Source: Spirosoma agri
GTDB taxonomy: Bacteria; Bacteroidota; Bacteroidia; Cytophagales; Spirosomataceae
Assembly (NCBI RefSeq): GCF_010747415.1
Contig: NZ_JAAGNZ010000002.1
Coordinates: 1,054,001 to 1,118,000 of the forward strand
Length of the DNA: 64,000 bases
Direction: 5' to 3'
How positions within the stretch are numbered: position 1 is the stretch's first letter; each line of letters starts with the position of its first letter. The position numbers were made by a program, and so were the translations under genes. Positions 16,686 through 25,641 of the stretch are shown here, in pieces. Below the pieces are notes generated by a model. It searched no databases, was not told where the DNA came from, and saw nothing but the letters and a program-made list of their open reading frames with translations.

Positions 16686-19600
16686 TCACATGTTGCGTCT
16701 ATACTGACCGCCCACGGCATAAAGGGCATTGGATAACTGCCCTAGTGAGCATACTTTTGCCGCTTCCATCAGACTCTCGAAGATGTTGCCGTTAGCCAGT
16801 GCCGTTGTTTGTAAAGCCGCCAGTGCCGTTGCCGATTCAGCCCGGTGCTGGTGCTGAAAAGCCTGGCAGGAATCAACGGCGTAGCGTTTCTCCTCGTCGG
16901 TGGAGCGGATGACTTCTTTTGGGACGATAGTTGGCGAACCGGCAGGGTCCAGGAAGGTGTTGACGCCAACGATGGGCAGCTGGCCGTTGTGTTTCAGCGT
17001 CTCGTAGTACATCGATTCCTCCTGAATTTTGCTGCGCTGGTACATGCGTTCCATCGCTCCCAATACACCACCCCGTTCATTGATCGCCAGAAATTCCTGG
17101 TAGACCGCTTCTTCGACCAGATTCGTTAGCTCCTCAACGATAAATGAACCCTGCAAGGGATTTTCATTCTTAGTCAACCCAAACTCGCGGTTGATAACCA
17201 GCTGGATAGCCATTGCTCGACGGACTGATTCTTCGGTAGGCGTGGTGATCGCTTCGTCGTAGGCGTTGGTATGCAGGGAGTTGCAGTTGTCGTAAATAGC
17301 CAGTACCGCCTGTAGCGTGGTGCGAATGTCGTTGAAAGCTATTTCCTGCGCGTGCAGGCTCCGGCCCGATGTCTGAATGTGGTATTTGAGTTTCTGCGAA
17401 CGGTCGCTGGCTTTGTACTTATTGCGCATGGCTTTCGCCCAGATCCGTCGGGCCACGCGGCCCAGCACCGTGTATTCCGGGTCCATACCATTCGAGAAGA
17501 AAAACGATAGATTTGGGGCGAAATCGTCTATGTTCATACCCCGGCTGAGGTAGTATTCAACGAACGTAAACCCATTGGATAGGGTGAAGGCCAACTGCGA
17601 GATTGGATTGGCCCCGGCTTCGGCGATGTGATACCCCGAAATGGAAACGGAGTAGAAATTCTGCACCTGATTATCGATGAAGTACTGTTGACTGTCGCCC
17701 ATCATCCTGAGCGCAAATTCGGTCGAGAAGATACAGGTGTTTTGCGCCTGATCTTCCTTCAGAATATCGGCTTGTACCGTTCCCCGCACCGTTCGAAGCG
17801 TATCGGCTTTTATTTTTTCGTAGACCTCCCGAGGTAATACCTTGTCGCCCGTAGTGCCCAGCAGCAGCAGCCCGAGACCATTGTTGCCATCGGGCAGCTT
17901 CCCCTGGTAGCGTGGGTGGAAGTCCGTGCCCAGCCCGTCAACAGAAATTCCCGCCTGTGCCATGTATTTCTCGCATTGCTGGTCGATGGCTGCGTTCAGG
18001 AAAAAGGCCAGCAACATGGGGGCAGGACCGTTGATGGTCATCGAAACGGAGGTAGCCGGATCGCACAGGTCGAAGCCGGAATAGAGCTTTTTGGCGTCGT
18101 CAAGCGTGCAGACGCTGACGCCTGAGTTGCCAACTTTGCCGAAAATGTCCGGTCGCATGGCGGGATCTTCGCCGTATAAGGTAACGGAGTCAAACGCCGT
18201 TGAAAGACGCTTGGCGGGTAAGCCCTTCGATACATAATGGAAGCGCCGGTTAGTTCGCTCCGGTCCGCCTTCACCCGCAAACATGCGCGTTGGGTCCTCA
18301 CCCTCACGTTTGAGTGGAAACACGCCCGCTGTGTACGGAAACTCCCCCGGTACGTTTTCGGTGAGTAGCCACTGCAACACATCGCCCCAATCGTGGTAGT
18401 TTGGTAAGCTGACTTTGGGTATGCTCAGGTGCGAAAGCGTTTCCGAATAGAGCGGCTGCCGAATGGTTTTCCCCCGAACAGTGAACTCATAAAACGGGGC
18501 TGTATAGCGTTTCTGCATCGCTGGCCACTGCTGCACTAGAGCACGGCAGTCGGGATTGAAACGAGCGTTCAGTTCAATGTATAGTTTCTGCAATTCGTCA
18601 CTGAGGGGGCTGTCCGGTACCATTTTTATCGTACCATCAAGCTGGTAAAGCTGCCGCGCTAAGGTTGTTTGTTCGCGCACAAACGAGTCATACCGGCGAC
18701 TTTCTTCCACGATCTCCGCCAAGTAGCGAACGCGATCCGGTGCGATGATCGAAATACCCGGCGTATGCGGTTCGGTTGTTGATGCTGTGGGTTCGGGTAA
18801 ACCGAGAATTGACACCAGTCTCGCAAACAGAGCGTTCATGCCCGGATCATTGAACTGAGCGGCAATGGTTCCCAGAATCGGCAGGTCTTCGTCCGGACTA
18901 TCCCATAGGTTATGATTCCGCCGGTATTGTTTGCGGACGTCTCGCAGCGCATCCAGCGAACCGCGCTTATCGAATTTGTTGATCGCAATGACATCGGCGA
19001 AGTCGAGCATATCGATCTTTTCCAGCTGTGTGGCCGCACCGTACTCCGCCGTCATCACGTACAGCGTTTTGTCGGCGTGTTCGGTAATTTCGGTGTCTGA
19101 TTGGCCAATGCCCGACGTTTCGACAATGATCAGATCAAAATGAGCGGCTTTGCATATATCAATCGCATCCTGCACATGGCGGCTCAATGCCAGATTCGAT
19201 TGCCGCGTCGCCAGTGAGCGCATGTATACACGTGGGACTGCGTCGGCTGGCGAATGGATGGCGTTCATCCGGATGCGGTCGCCGAGCAGCGCCCCACCCG
19301 TTTTGCGCTTCGAGGGATCGACCGAAATGATGGCCAATGTTTTGTCGGGAAATGTGCGCAGAAACCGAAGTACCAACTCATCGACCAGCGACGATTTGCC
19401 CGCGCCACCTGTACCTGTAATACCCAGCACTTTAGTGAAGCTATGGGCAAGGGCTAACCCCGAATGATCGAATTTTTCCGGCCTGTTTTCGGCCGTGGTG
19501 ATCAGCCGCGCGATCTGGTTTTGGTTTGCCGTCCTACGTAGAGACCGGTCGGAATGCCGCACCGGCGGTGATGCGGCATTCCGACCGGTCTCTACAAGAT

Positions 19601-20057
19601 CAAAATCGCATTGTGTTAGCAGATTGTCAATCATGCCCTGCAACCCCATTGTCCGGCCATCGTCGGGCGAGTAGATACGCGCGATGCCGTACGCGTGTAG
19701 TTCGTCAATTTCCGCTGGTAGAATCGTGCCGCCCCCTCCACCGAAGATTTTGATGTGGCCCGCTCCGCGTTCGTTCAGCAGATCGTGCATGTATTTGAAA
19801 AATTCCAGATGGCCGCCCTGATAGCTCGTTACCGCAATACCCTGTACATCCTCCTGAATAGCGCAGTCGACAATGTCAGCGACTGACCGATTGTGGCCCA
19901 AATGAATAACCTCAGCACCCGATGCCTGCATCAACCGGCGCATCAGATTAATGGCCGCATCGTGACCATCGAACAACGACGCTGCGGTTACGATGCGAAT
20001 CTTGTTCGTAAAGGAGCGGGCCGCTGGCTGACTGGGAATTGGCTGTTGAGCAATCAT
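16686..20057 (-). CDS. icmF: Fused isobutyryl-CoA mutase with MeaB-type GTPase chaperone
   Basis: IcmF interconverts isobutyryl-CoA and n-butyryl-CoA with adenosylcobalamin, and loads and protects the cofactor with its own G-domain. The 1123-residue protein has a B12-binding domain at about 20-145 ([13 protein letters not shown], axial His32, and FGGGGGTI). A G-domain follows at about 205-420 with P-loop GTGGAGKSS (214-222), ETSGIGQSD and the base-binding NKFD. The linker and the large mutase barrel and substrate domain run from about 540 to the end. The length is near the family norm plus about 20 residues. The extra residues 155-174 ([19 protein letters not shown]...) are encoded by an in-frame palindrome described separately. 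It appears monocistronic. A perfect -7 box lies 50 bp upstream. Confidence 0.95.
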   Translation of the reverse strand: MIAQQPIPSQPAARSFTNKIRIVTAASLFDGHDAAINLMRRLMQASGAEVIHLGHNRSVADIVDCAIQEDVQGIAVTSYQGGHLEFFKYMHDLLNERGAGHIKIFGGGGGTILPAEIDELHAYGIARIYSPDDGRTMGLQGMIDNLLTQCDFDLVETGRNAASPPVRHSDRSLRRTANQNQIARLITTAENRPEKFDHSGLALAHSFTKVLGITGTGGAGKSSLVDELVLRFLRTFPDKTLAIISVDPSKRKTGGALLGDRIRMNAIHSPADAVPRVYMRSLATRQSNLALSRHVQDAIDICKAAHFDLIIVETSGIGQSDTEITEHADKTLYVMTAEYGAATQLEKIDMLDFADVIAINKFDKRGSLDALRDVRKQYRRNHNLWDSPDEDLPILGTIAAQFNDPGMNALFARLVSILGLPEPTASTTEPHTPGISIIAPDRVRYLAEIVEESRRYDSFVREQTTLARQLYQLDGTIKMVPDSPLSDELQKLYIELNARFNPDCRALVQQWPAMQKRYTAPFYEFTVRGKTIRQPLYSETLSHLSIPKVSLPNYHDWGDVLQWLLTENVPGEFPYTAGVFPLKREGEDPTRMFAGEGGPERTNRRFHYVSKGLPAKRLSTAFDSVTLYGEDPAMRPDIFGKVGNSGVSVCTLDDAKKLYSGFDLCDPATSVSMTINGPAPMLLAFFLNAAIDQQCEKYMAQAGISVDGLGTDFHPRYQGKLPDGNNGLGLLLLGTTGDKVLPREVYEKIKADTLRTVRGTVQADILKEDQAQNTCIFSTEFALRMMGDSQQYFIDNQVQNFYSVSISGYHIAEAGANPISQLAFTLSNGFTFVEYYLSRGMNIDDFAPNLSFFFSNGMDPEYTVLGRVARRIWAKAMRNKYKASDRSQKLKYHIQTSGRSLHAQEIAFNDIRTTLQAVLAIYDNCNSLHTNAYDEAITTPTEESVRRAMAIQLVINREFGLTKNENPLQGSFIVEELTNLVEEAVYQEFLAINERGGVLGAMERMYQRSKIQEESMYYETLKHNGQLPIVGVNTFLDPAGSPTIVPKEVIRSTDEEKRYAVDSCQAFQHQHRAESATALAALQTTALANGNIFESLMEAAKVCSLGQLSNALYAVGGQYRRNM
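19538..19595. repeat. 58-bp palindromic element embedded in frame in icmF
   Basis: Arms 19538-19561 and 19572-19595 are perfect 24-bp reverse complements with a 10-nt spacer, and the apex (CACCGGCGGTG) is itself symmetrical. The element is read through by icmF as residues about 155-174, between the B12 domain and the G-domain. Because of the symmetry the complementary strand encodes a near-identical peptide ([19 protein letters not shown]). It has the hallmarks of a mobile palindrome tolerated in a linker. Copies elsewhere in the genome are predicted but not visible here. Confidence 0.75.
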
Positions 20058-20106
20058 CGGACGAGAAATAGATATTCGATTATTTTTGTTAAATAACGAA
20101 ATTATA

Positions 20107-20114
20107 CAAATTTA
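20107..20114 (-). promoter_or_regulatory. Putative -7 box for icmF
   Basis: CAAATTTA is the reverse complement of TAAATTTG, an exact TAnnTTTG match. It is 50 bases upstream of the icmF start, in AT-rich sequence. The -33 box is not clear. Confidence 0.4.
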
Positions 20115-20229
20115 TGCGGTAAACGCAAGCACTATTCTATTCCTGATCAGGGGCATTTCTTTTTATTGAAAGTTATGCCAGCCAACGTGTGTATACGCCA
20201 AATGATACCGATTTCCGCGGTTTTACCGA

Positions 20230-20379
20230 CTAAGGTTCCGAAAGACGTTTCATCTGTACGCTACTAAACTGAAGAGTAGCGGGTTTGGTCGGGCTAAGCT
20301 CCCGCTTGGGCCAACCTATCTGCTGATCAATTTTCAGCTCCGGATTAATCTGGTAAAGCACTAGTTCTGGGGAGCTGAG
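20230..20379 (-). pseudogene. Possible coding remnant without a start codon
   Basis: A minus-strand frame of 49 codons ends in TAG and has no usable start. It reads in protein-like fashion (ELVLYQINPELKIDQQIG, then LQFSSVQMKRLSEP). The same frame continues upstream beyond a single TGA with further open, protein-like sequence (FDYLSSFQLSVNLPRRSTLN). This suggests a degraded gene, but chance cannot be excluded. No family is recognised. Confidence 0.25.
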
Positions 20380-20455
20380 TCAGTTTAGTGTTGAGCGTCT
20401 GGGTAAGTTTACACTGAGTTGAAAGCTCGATAAATAGTCGAAAATCGTATTCCTA

Positions 20456-20986
20456 ATGGCTACTTACTCGTTTATACAGACCTTGCCCCATCATGCATCA
20501 CCCGCTGATTATCAGCGACGTGTAATTCCGGATTTGATCTCCATCTGGCTAGGAGAGTATGACCACCTGACGTCGGACAACGACGTGATCGAAACCCGTT
20601 CCGGTACGTTTTCCTATCTGTTTGATATCGCGTGCAGCCGACTCATTGCGGCCTGGGGATTCAGTACGGGAAAGAATATGGAACCGCGTCCCAAAGCACG
20701 CATGGCGGATGCGCCACTCGGTGGCGGACCGCTCTATCATCGGGGCCATGCTATTCCGCATACGCTTGGTGGGCCAACGGATATTAACCTGGTTCCTCAG
20801 TTGGGTTCGGTGAACGTCGGCCCGTTTCGGGCGCTTGAACGAGAGGCCGTTGCTACACCGGGCGCGCTATATTTTACCTACTGGATTTATCGGGCTCAAG
20901 ATACGGATAGCCAGCGGCCTCTCTGGGTCGAACAGGGACTGAGCAAGCCCGGTATGCCACTCGAAGTACGCAGACACCCAAACTGA
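20456..20986 (+). CDS. DNA/RNA non-specific endonuclease-like protein (orphan)
   Basis: The protein has 176 residues, no signal peptide and no membrane segment. The central block YHRGHAIPHTLGGPTDINLVPQLGSVN (residues 94-120) resembles the beta-beta-alpha metal nuclease core of DNA/RNA non-specific endonucleases. The likely catalytic residue is His98 in RGH, and NLVPQ (111-115) precedes a metal-site Asn120. The residue before RGH is His where many relatives have Asp. Families with this core include secreted and polymorphic-toxin nucleases, but there is no delivery domain and no obvious immunity gene beside it. The assignment rests on this one motif. It is flanked by a minus-strand gene on each side. 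Confidence 0.5.
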   Translation: MATYSFIQTLPHHASPADYQRRVIPDLISIWLGEYDHLTSDNDVIETRSGTFSYLFDIACSRLIAAWGFSTGKNMEPRPKARMADAPLGGGPLYHRGHAIPHTLGGPTDINLVPQLGSVNVGPFRALEREAVATPGALYFTYWIYRAQDTDSQRPLWVEQGLSKPGMPLEVRRHPN

Positions 20987-21013
20987 GCAGGTTTATGCCC
21001 ACGCGTTTCTGAG

Positions 21014-22240
21014 CTATTTCTTGAACGACAGCGCCTTTACCGGCTGAATCCGGCTGATGATAAACGTCGATAACCAGAGAACAAGCGCAATAAGTACCAC
21101 GGCTGCGCCATTCAGCGCCAGAATGGTTGGCCAGTCCCAGACAATGGGAACGTAATTCATAAAATAATTTTTGGGGTCGAGCGGAATCAGTTTGAAGCGA
21201 TCCTGAATGAAGCAGAGTCCCAACCCGACCACATTGCCGATGAGTAATCCCCAACCGACCATGTTCAGACCAACAAACAGGAACATGCGCCGGATGAGCG
21301 GGTCCTGACTACCCAGTGCTTTCAACAATCCGATCATCGGCGTTCGCTCCATCATCAGGACCAGCAGAACCGATACCATGTTGAAGGAAGCCACAAACGT
21401 AATCAGCGCCAGCAGGATCACCATATTTCGGTCGAGCAGCACCATCCAGTCGAAGAGCGGTCGATACTGATCGGTGACGCGGGTCAGACGCATGTCGGGA
21501 GCCATCACGTCGAAGATCGTATTGGCCGTTTGGTTCAGGCGCTTGAAGTCGTTCACAAAAATCTCGTAGCTGCCTACCGAATCGATTCCCCATTTGTTCA
21601 GGCGCTGAATGAGTCGAATGTCGCCGAGGGCAATGGTCTTGTCCACCTCTTCCAGCCCCGTTTCGTAGATGCCTACTACGGTCATTTTGCGGGCGCGGGG
21701 CGGATTGCCAAGAAAGTACAGCGGAATCGTCTCACCGACCTTAACCTTTAGCTGATTGGCCATGTACTGACTGATCATCAGCTGCGTTGATCCGTTGCCG
21801 GTATCAGCGCCAACGGTTGGCACCGTACCAGCCACGAGCGATCCCTGAAACAGGTTCCAGTCATAATCCTTGCCTACCCCTTTCAGAATTACTCCCGTCA
21901 GCTCTTCGCTGGTTTTTAGAATACCGGCTTTTAACGCGACGGCCTGGATATGCTTGACGCCCGGAATGTTGGTACTATCACGATAGAGTTGCGTATTGAG
22001 GGACAGGGGCGTTTCCATATACGAATTGTTATTCGTGAATTTGCCAGCCTGCAAATGGGCTCCGAATAGAAAAATCTTCTGCTGAATATTGTTTTTGAAA
22101 CCGAACAATACCGCAAACGCAACGATCAGAATGGACAGACCAAGTGCAATGCTGACAACACCAACACGAGTGACAGTCGCAGAAAAACTGCCCTCAGGCG
22201 CGTTTCGTACCTTGCGGGCTAGAAAGATGGGAACGTTCAA
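21014..22240 (-). CDS. FtsX-like ABC transporter permease (LolC/LolE type)
   Basis: This 408-residue inner-membrane protein has one N-terminal helix, a large periplasmic MacB_PCD-like domain (about 50-270) and three C-terminal helices of the FtsX fold. The N-terminal block LARKVRNAPEGSFSATVTRVGVVSIALGL and the C-terminal LMMERTPMIGLLKALGSQDPLIRRMFLFVG are typical of lipoprotein-releasing permeases. LolC/E pull lipoproteins out of the inner membrane for transfer to LolA. The partner ATPase is not adjacent, as is usual in Bacteroidota. A strong promoter with correct spacing lies upstream. Confidence 0.87.
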   Translation of the reverse strand: MNVPIFLARKVRNAPEGSFSATVTRVGVVSIALGLSILIVAFAVLFGFKNNIQQKIFLFGAHLQAGKFTNNNSYMETPLSLNTQLYRDSTNIPGVKHIQAVALKAGILKTSEELTGVILKGVGKDYDWNLFQGSLVAGTVPTVGADTGNGSTQLMISQYMANQLKVKVGETIPLYFLGNPPRARKMTVVGIYETGLEEVDKTIALGDIRLIQRLNKWGIDSVGSYEIFVNDFKRLNQTANTIFDVMAPDMRLTRVTDQYRPLFDWMVLLDRNMVILLALITFVASFNMVSVLLVLMMERTPMIGLLKALGSQDPLIRRMFLFVGLNMVGWGLLIGNVVGLGLCFIQDRFKLIPLDPKNYFMNYVPIVWDWPTILALNGAAVVLIALVLWLSTFIISRIQPVKALSFKK

Positions 22241-22390
22241 AGCGGGTTTCTATTTAGGGTTCACGGTTTGTGTGTTTGCTGCTACTGTTGTAGACTGAAC
22301 ACCGGGAACCGTTCTAGTTCGATGCGAAGCAATACGGGTTGATACGCAAAGTACAGCACAATCTACGTGTATTGGTATTGTATGTAACTG

Positions 22391-22425
22391 CAAAGCTAAC
22401 GGACAAGTCGATGAACTGGCACAAA
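22391..22425 (-). promoter_or_regulatory. Bacteroidota-type promoter for the LolC/E-like gene
   Basis: CAAAGCTA at 22391-22398 is an exact -7 box on the minus strand. CAAA at 22422-22425 is an exact -33 box, separated by 23 nt, within the known 19-23 range. The leader would be about 145 nt. Confidence 0.65.
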
Positions 22426-22444
22426 AAATACAGCAGAGGCCAGT

Positions 22445-22473
22445 CGTTGACAAAGTTTTGCGCGTTGTCAACG
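22445..22473. promoter_or_regulatory. Inverted repeat upstream of namZ (operator or hairpin)
   Basis: CGTTGACA (22445-22452) and TGTCAACG (22466-22473) form a perfect 8-bp inverted repeat with 13 nt between. It lies in the divergent promoter region, about 55 bp before the NamZ start. The spacing fits either a dimeric repressor site or a 5' hairpin. Confidence 0.35.
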
Positions 22474-22526
22474 GTTCACATGCTAAAAAGTGTGAGTTTT
22501 GCAGGACTTGCTTTTACCATACAGTC

Positions 22527-23714
22527 ATGACTTTATTTCGTAACGTCCGTACTATCTTCCTCATCGCTTTCAGCGTGATGAGTATTGCTTGTCAAGCCCA
22601 GACCTCGTCCGTATCGTCCGGACCCATACAGACGGGTGCTGATCAGATGGCCCTTTACCTGCCTGCCTTACAGGGAAAGCGCGTTGGCATGGTTGTCAAT
22701 CATACGTCGCGGATCGGCACATCGCATCTGGTCGATAGCCTGATTGCCCGAGGGGTGACGATAAAAACAATCTTCGCGCCGGAGCACGGTTTTCGGGGGG
22801 AAGCCACCGACGGTGAAAAAATTAGTAACAGCCGCGATCAACGAACTAACGTGTTCATCACTTCTTTATATGGTCAGAACCGAAAACCGTCGCCTGCTCA
22901 GATGGATTCGCTGGATGTGGTCATTTTCGACATTCAGGACGTAGGGACGCGGTTTTATACGTACATCAGCACCATGCATTATGTTATGGAAGCCTGCGCG
23001 GAAAACAATAAGCCCCTCATTGTTCTTGATCGTCCGAATCCCAACGGACATTACATCGATGGGCCGGTGCTCGACCCGAAATTTAAATCGTTTGTCGGTA
23101 TGCACCCCATACCGGTGGTTCATGGATTGACCGTTGGCGAGCTGGCCCGGATGATCAACGGCGAAGGATGGCTGGCCGGACGTAAAACCTGCCCGCTGAC
23201 GGTAGTGCCCGTCAAAAACTACACCCACCAGACGCCGTACGTGCTGCCTGTCCGCCCGTCGCCGAACCTGCCGAATCAACAGGCGGTATTGCTGTATCCG
23301 TCACTCTGCTTTTTTGAAGGAACGGTGGTCAGTGTCGGGCGTGGGACCGATAAGCAATTTCAGGTCATCGGTTCGCCTTACACCCAATATGGAGCGTACA
23401 CGTTTACCCCGGTCGATAAACCCGGTTCCATCAATCCACCGATGGAAGGCCAGCTTTGCTACGGCCTGGATCTGTCGACAGTCAGTATCTCGAAGAAACA
23501 AATGATGCTGGATTACTTCTTCGACTTTTATAAGAAAGCCAGCGATAAAAGTAAGTTTTTCCTGGCTAATGGAGGGATTGACCGACTGGCGGGAACCGAT
23601 CAACTTCGCTTGCAGATGATCGCGGGCGTGTCGGAAGCCACCATCCGAAAAAGCTGGCAACCGGCCCTTGGCGCTTACAAACAAACCCGGGCGAAGTATT
23701 TGCTGTACCCGTAA
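22527..23714 (+). CDS. namZ: NamZ-type exo-beta-N-acetylmuramidase (DUF1343), lipoprotein
   Basis: The ATG at 22527 gives 395 residues with a lipoprotein-type signal (MTLFRNVRTIFLIAFSVMSIAC). The mature part matches the DUF1343/NamZ family along its whole length: VGMVVNHTSRIG, FAPEHGFRGEA, GEKISNSRD, SLYGQNRKPSPAQMDSLDVVIFDIQDVGTRFYTYISTM, LDRPNPN and RPSPNLPN. NamZ releases N-acetylmuramic acid from peptidoglycan-derived chains. Lipidation places it in the periplasm for wall recycling or scavenging. A REP-like hairpin follows the stop and may act as its terminator. Confidence 0.88.
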   Translation: MTLFRNVRTIFLIAFSVMSIACQAQTSSVSSGPIQTGADQMALYLPALQGKRVGMVVNHTSRIGTSHLVDSLIARGVTIKTIFAPEHGFRGEATDGEKISNSRDQRTNVFITSLYGQNRKPSPAQMDSLDVVIFDIQDVGTRFYTYISTMHYVMEACAENNKPLIVLDRPNPNGHYIDGPVLDPKFKSFVGMHPIPVVHGLTVGELARMINGEGWLAGRKTCPLTVVPVKNYTHQTPYVLPVRPSPNLPNQQAVLLYPSLCFFEGTVVSVGRGTDKQFQVIGSPYTQYGAYTFTPVDKPGSINPPMEGQLCYGLDLSTVSISKKQMMLDYFFDFYKKASDKSKFFLANGGIDRLAGTDQLRLQMIAGVSEATIRKSWQPALGAYKQTRAKYLLYP

Positions 23715-23721
23715 CGTGTAG

Positions 23722-23788
23722 GACAGGATTTGCAGGATGAGCACGGTTTCTGGGTTCGTAGCGCACTGTCCATCCCGTAAATCCTGTC
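23722..23788. repeat. Imperfect inverted repeat built on GACAGGATTT (REP-like)
   Basis: The 18-bp arms 23722-23739 and 23771-23788 match at 16 of 18 positions, with 31 nt between. The unit contains the iterated AGGATT core in the orientation ACAGGATTTGCAGGAT. It lies between namZ and the guaA promoter and may double as a terminator. I infer a dispersed repeat family from its form, but there is no second copy in the window. Confidence 0.5.
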
Positions 23789-23830
23789 TGAAAAGAAGCA
23801 TTCCGGTAAAGGTTGTCTCAAAAAATGACC

Positions 23831-23838
23831 TAACTTTG
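23831..23838 (+). promoter_or_regulatory. Putative -7 box for guaA
   Basis: TAACTTTG is an exact TAnnTTTG match. The guaA ATG is only 18 bases downstream, so the 5' leader would be about 11 nt. The -33 box is weak. Confidence 0.5.
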
Positions 23839-23855
23839 CATTTTAGAGACCCATC

Positions 23856-25388
23856 ATGGCCACTGAACAGATTCTGATTCTGGATTTTGGTTCACAGTAC
23901 ACCCAACTTATTGCCCGTCGGGTGCGCGAACTGAACGTTTATTGCGAAATCCATCCATACAATCACATCCCAACAATTACCGCTGACGTTAAGGGTATTA
24001 TTCTTTCGGGTAGTCCGTCATCCGTCCGCGACGCTGATTCACCTGAGGTGCATCTGGCCGCTTTCCGGCACAAATTACCGCTTCTGGGTGTGTGCTACGG
24101 TGCTCAATTGCTGGCGCATACCAGCGGGGGCGAAGTGAAGGCATCCGCTATTCGGGAGTATGGCCGGGCTAAACTAGGCACCGTCAACACCGATAGTCCG
24201 CTGATGCAGGGCATCGATCCGCATTCGCAGGTCTGGATGTCCCACGCGGACACGATCACGAGTGTTCCCGACAATTTCAAGATCATCGCGTCTACGGATA
24301 CCGTTCATGTGGCTGCTTTTCAGGTTGACGGTGAAGACACCTACGGCATCCAGTTTCACCCCGAAGTGACGCACTCGCTCCAGGGACAAAAGTTGCTCCA
24401 AAATTTTGTGGTTGACATTTGCGGCTGCTCCCAAAACTGGACGGCAGAGTCATTCGTAGAGACCACCGTTGCTCAGTTGAAGGAGAAAATCGGTACGGAT
24501 AAGGTCGTACTGGGTTTGTCGGGCGGGGTCGATTCGTCCGTAGCGGCCATGCTTATCCATCAGGCCATTGGCGAGAATCTGTATTGCATTTTTGTCGATA
24601 ACGGTGTACTCCGGAAAGATGAATTTTCCGGCGTTCTGGAATCGTACAAAACGCTGGGGCTGAACGTTAAAGGAGTCGATTCCAAGGAGCAGTTCTATAC
24701 AGCACTCGCTGGTCTGAGCGATCCGGAAGCCAAACGCAAAGCTATTGGTAAAACCTTCATCGATGTATTCGATCATGAAGCGCATCTCATCGAGGGTGTG
24801 TCATGGCTTGGTCAGGGAACCATTTATCCCGACATTATCGAATCGGTTTCGGTGAAAGGTCCTTCGGCCACGATCAAATCGCACCACAACGTGGGTGGCT
24901 TGCCCGACTTTATGAAGTTGAAGGTAGTAGAGCCGCTCAATACACTATTCAAAGACGAGGTGCGGTCGGTTGGTCGCACGCTCGGTTTGCCCGAAGCTAT
25001 TCTGGGCCGTCACCCGTTCCCCGGTCCTGGTCTGGCCATTCGTATTCTGGGCGATGTAACTCCGGAGAAAGTAGAGATATTGCAACAGGTTGATGCGTTG
25101 TTCATCGATGGTCTGAAGCGCGAAGGCTTATACGACAAAGTATGGCAGGCCGGAGCCATGTTGTTACCCGTACAATCGGTTGGTGTCATGGGCGACGAGC
25201 GTACCTACGAACGGGTTGTTGCCTTGCGGGCTGTAACGAGCATCGACGGTATGACCGCCGACTGGGCTCATCTTCCATACGAGTTCCTGGCCGATATTTC
25301 CAACGAAATCATCAATCGCGTCAAAGGGGTCAACCGGGTTGTTTATGACATCTCATCGAAGCCCCCCGCAACCATTGAGTGGGAATAA
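23856..25388 (+). CDS. guaA: GMP synthase (glutamine-hydrolysing)
   Basis: GuaA amidates XMP to GMP with ATP and glutamine, the last step of de novo GMP synthesis. The 510-residue cytosolic protein has the class-I glutamine amidotransferase domain first (1-190), with nucleophile Cys80 in LLGVCYGAQ and the His/Glu pair in IQFHPEV. An ATP pyrophosphatase domain with PP-loop LSGGVDSS follows at about 223-230. The C-terminal dimerisation domain has [11 protein letters not shown] and [15 protein letters not shown]. The length and ending match the family exactly. It is monocistronic, with a short leader and a strong terminator. Confidence 0.99.
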   Translation: MATEQILILDFGSQYTQLIARRVRELNVYCEIHPYNHIPTITADVKGIILSGSPSSVRDADSPEVHLAAFRHKLPLLGVCYGAQLLAHTSGGEVKASAIREYGRAKLGTVNTDSPLMQGIDPHSQVWMSHADTITSVPDNFKIIASTDTVHVAAFQVDGEDTYGIQFHPEVTHSLQGQKLLQNFVVDICGCSQNWTAESFVETTVAQLKEKIGTDKVVLGLSGGVDSSVAAMLIHQAIGENLYCIFVDNGVLRKDEFSGVLESYKTLGLNVKGVDSKEQFYTALAGLSDPEAKRKAIGKTFIDVFDHEAHLIEGVSWLGQGTIYPDIIESVSVKGPSATIKSHHNVGGLPDFMKLKVVEPLNTLFKDEVRSVGRTLGLPEAILGRHPFPGPGLAIRILGDVTPEKVEILQQVDALFIDGLKREGLYDKVWQAGAMLLPVQSVGVMGDERTYERVVALRAVTSIDGMTADWAHLPYEFLADISNEIINRVKGVNRVVYDISSKPPATIEWE

Positions 25389-25422
25389 ATTGAGTGTTTA
25401 CGGTTGAATTAATTCGATGCAG

Positions 25423-25458
25423 AACGTCCAGTACTAGCCAGTGCTGGACGTTTTTTTT
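25423..25458 (+). terminator. Terminator of guaA
   Basis: A 9-bp stem (AACGTCCAG with CTGGACGTT) is followed by a run of eight T, 35 bp after the guaA stop. Confidence 0.85.
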
Positions 25459-25542
25459 GCTGACATATCGGTAAGAGTCGGTAGTAGGAAGTCTGATTTT
25501 CAGATTTTACGAGAAATGTGGCTATTATATAGAATCAGTACT

Positions 25543-25550
25543 TAGCTTTG
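25543..25550 (+). promoter_or_regulatory. Putative -7 box for the PepSY gene
   Basis: TAGCTTTG matches TAnnTTTG exactly in an AT-rich stretch. The start codon is 92 bases downstream, implying a leader of about 85 nt. Confidence 0.45.
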
Positions 25551-25641
25551 CAATTAAGAATTAATATAAATAGAAATAAGGAATAGCGATTGTACCCGTG
25601 ACTATTGCTGGTAGCACATCTAACGACTGGACAAGCCGACG

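Larger units (their letters stand above)
20058..20455. other. 398-bp intergenic region between divergent icmF and nuclease genes
   Basis: The icmF side is AT-rich and holds a -7 box. The rest contains a possible decayed reading frame on the minus strand (20230-20379) and a short AGCGGG/CCCGCT stem near 20277-20313. No RNA gene or complete CDS is visible. Confidence 0.5.
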
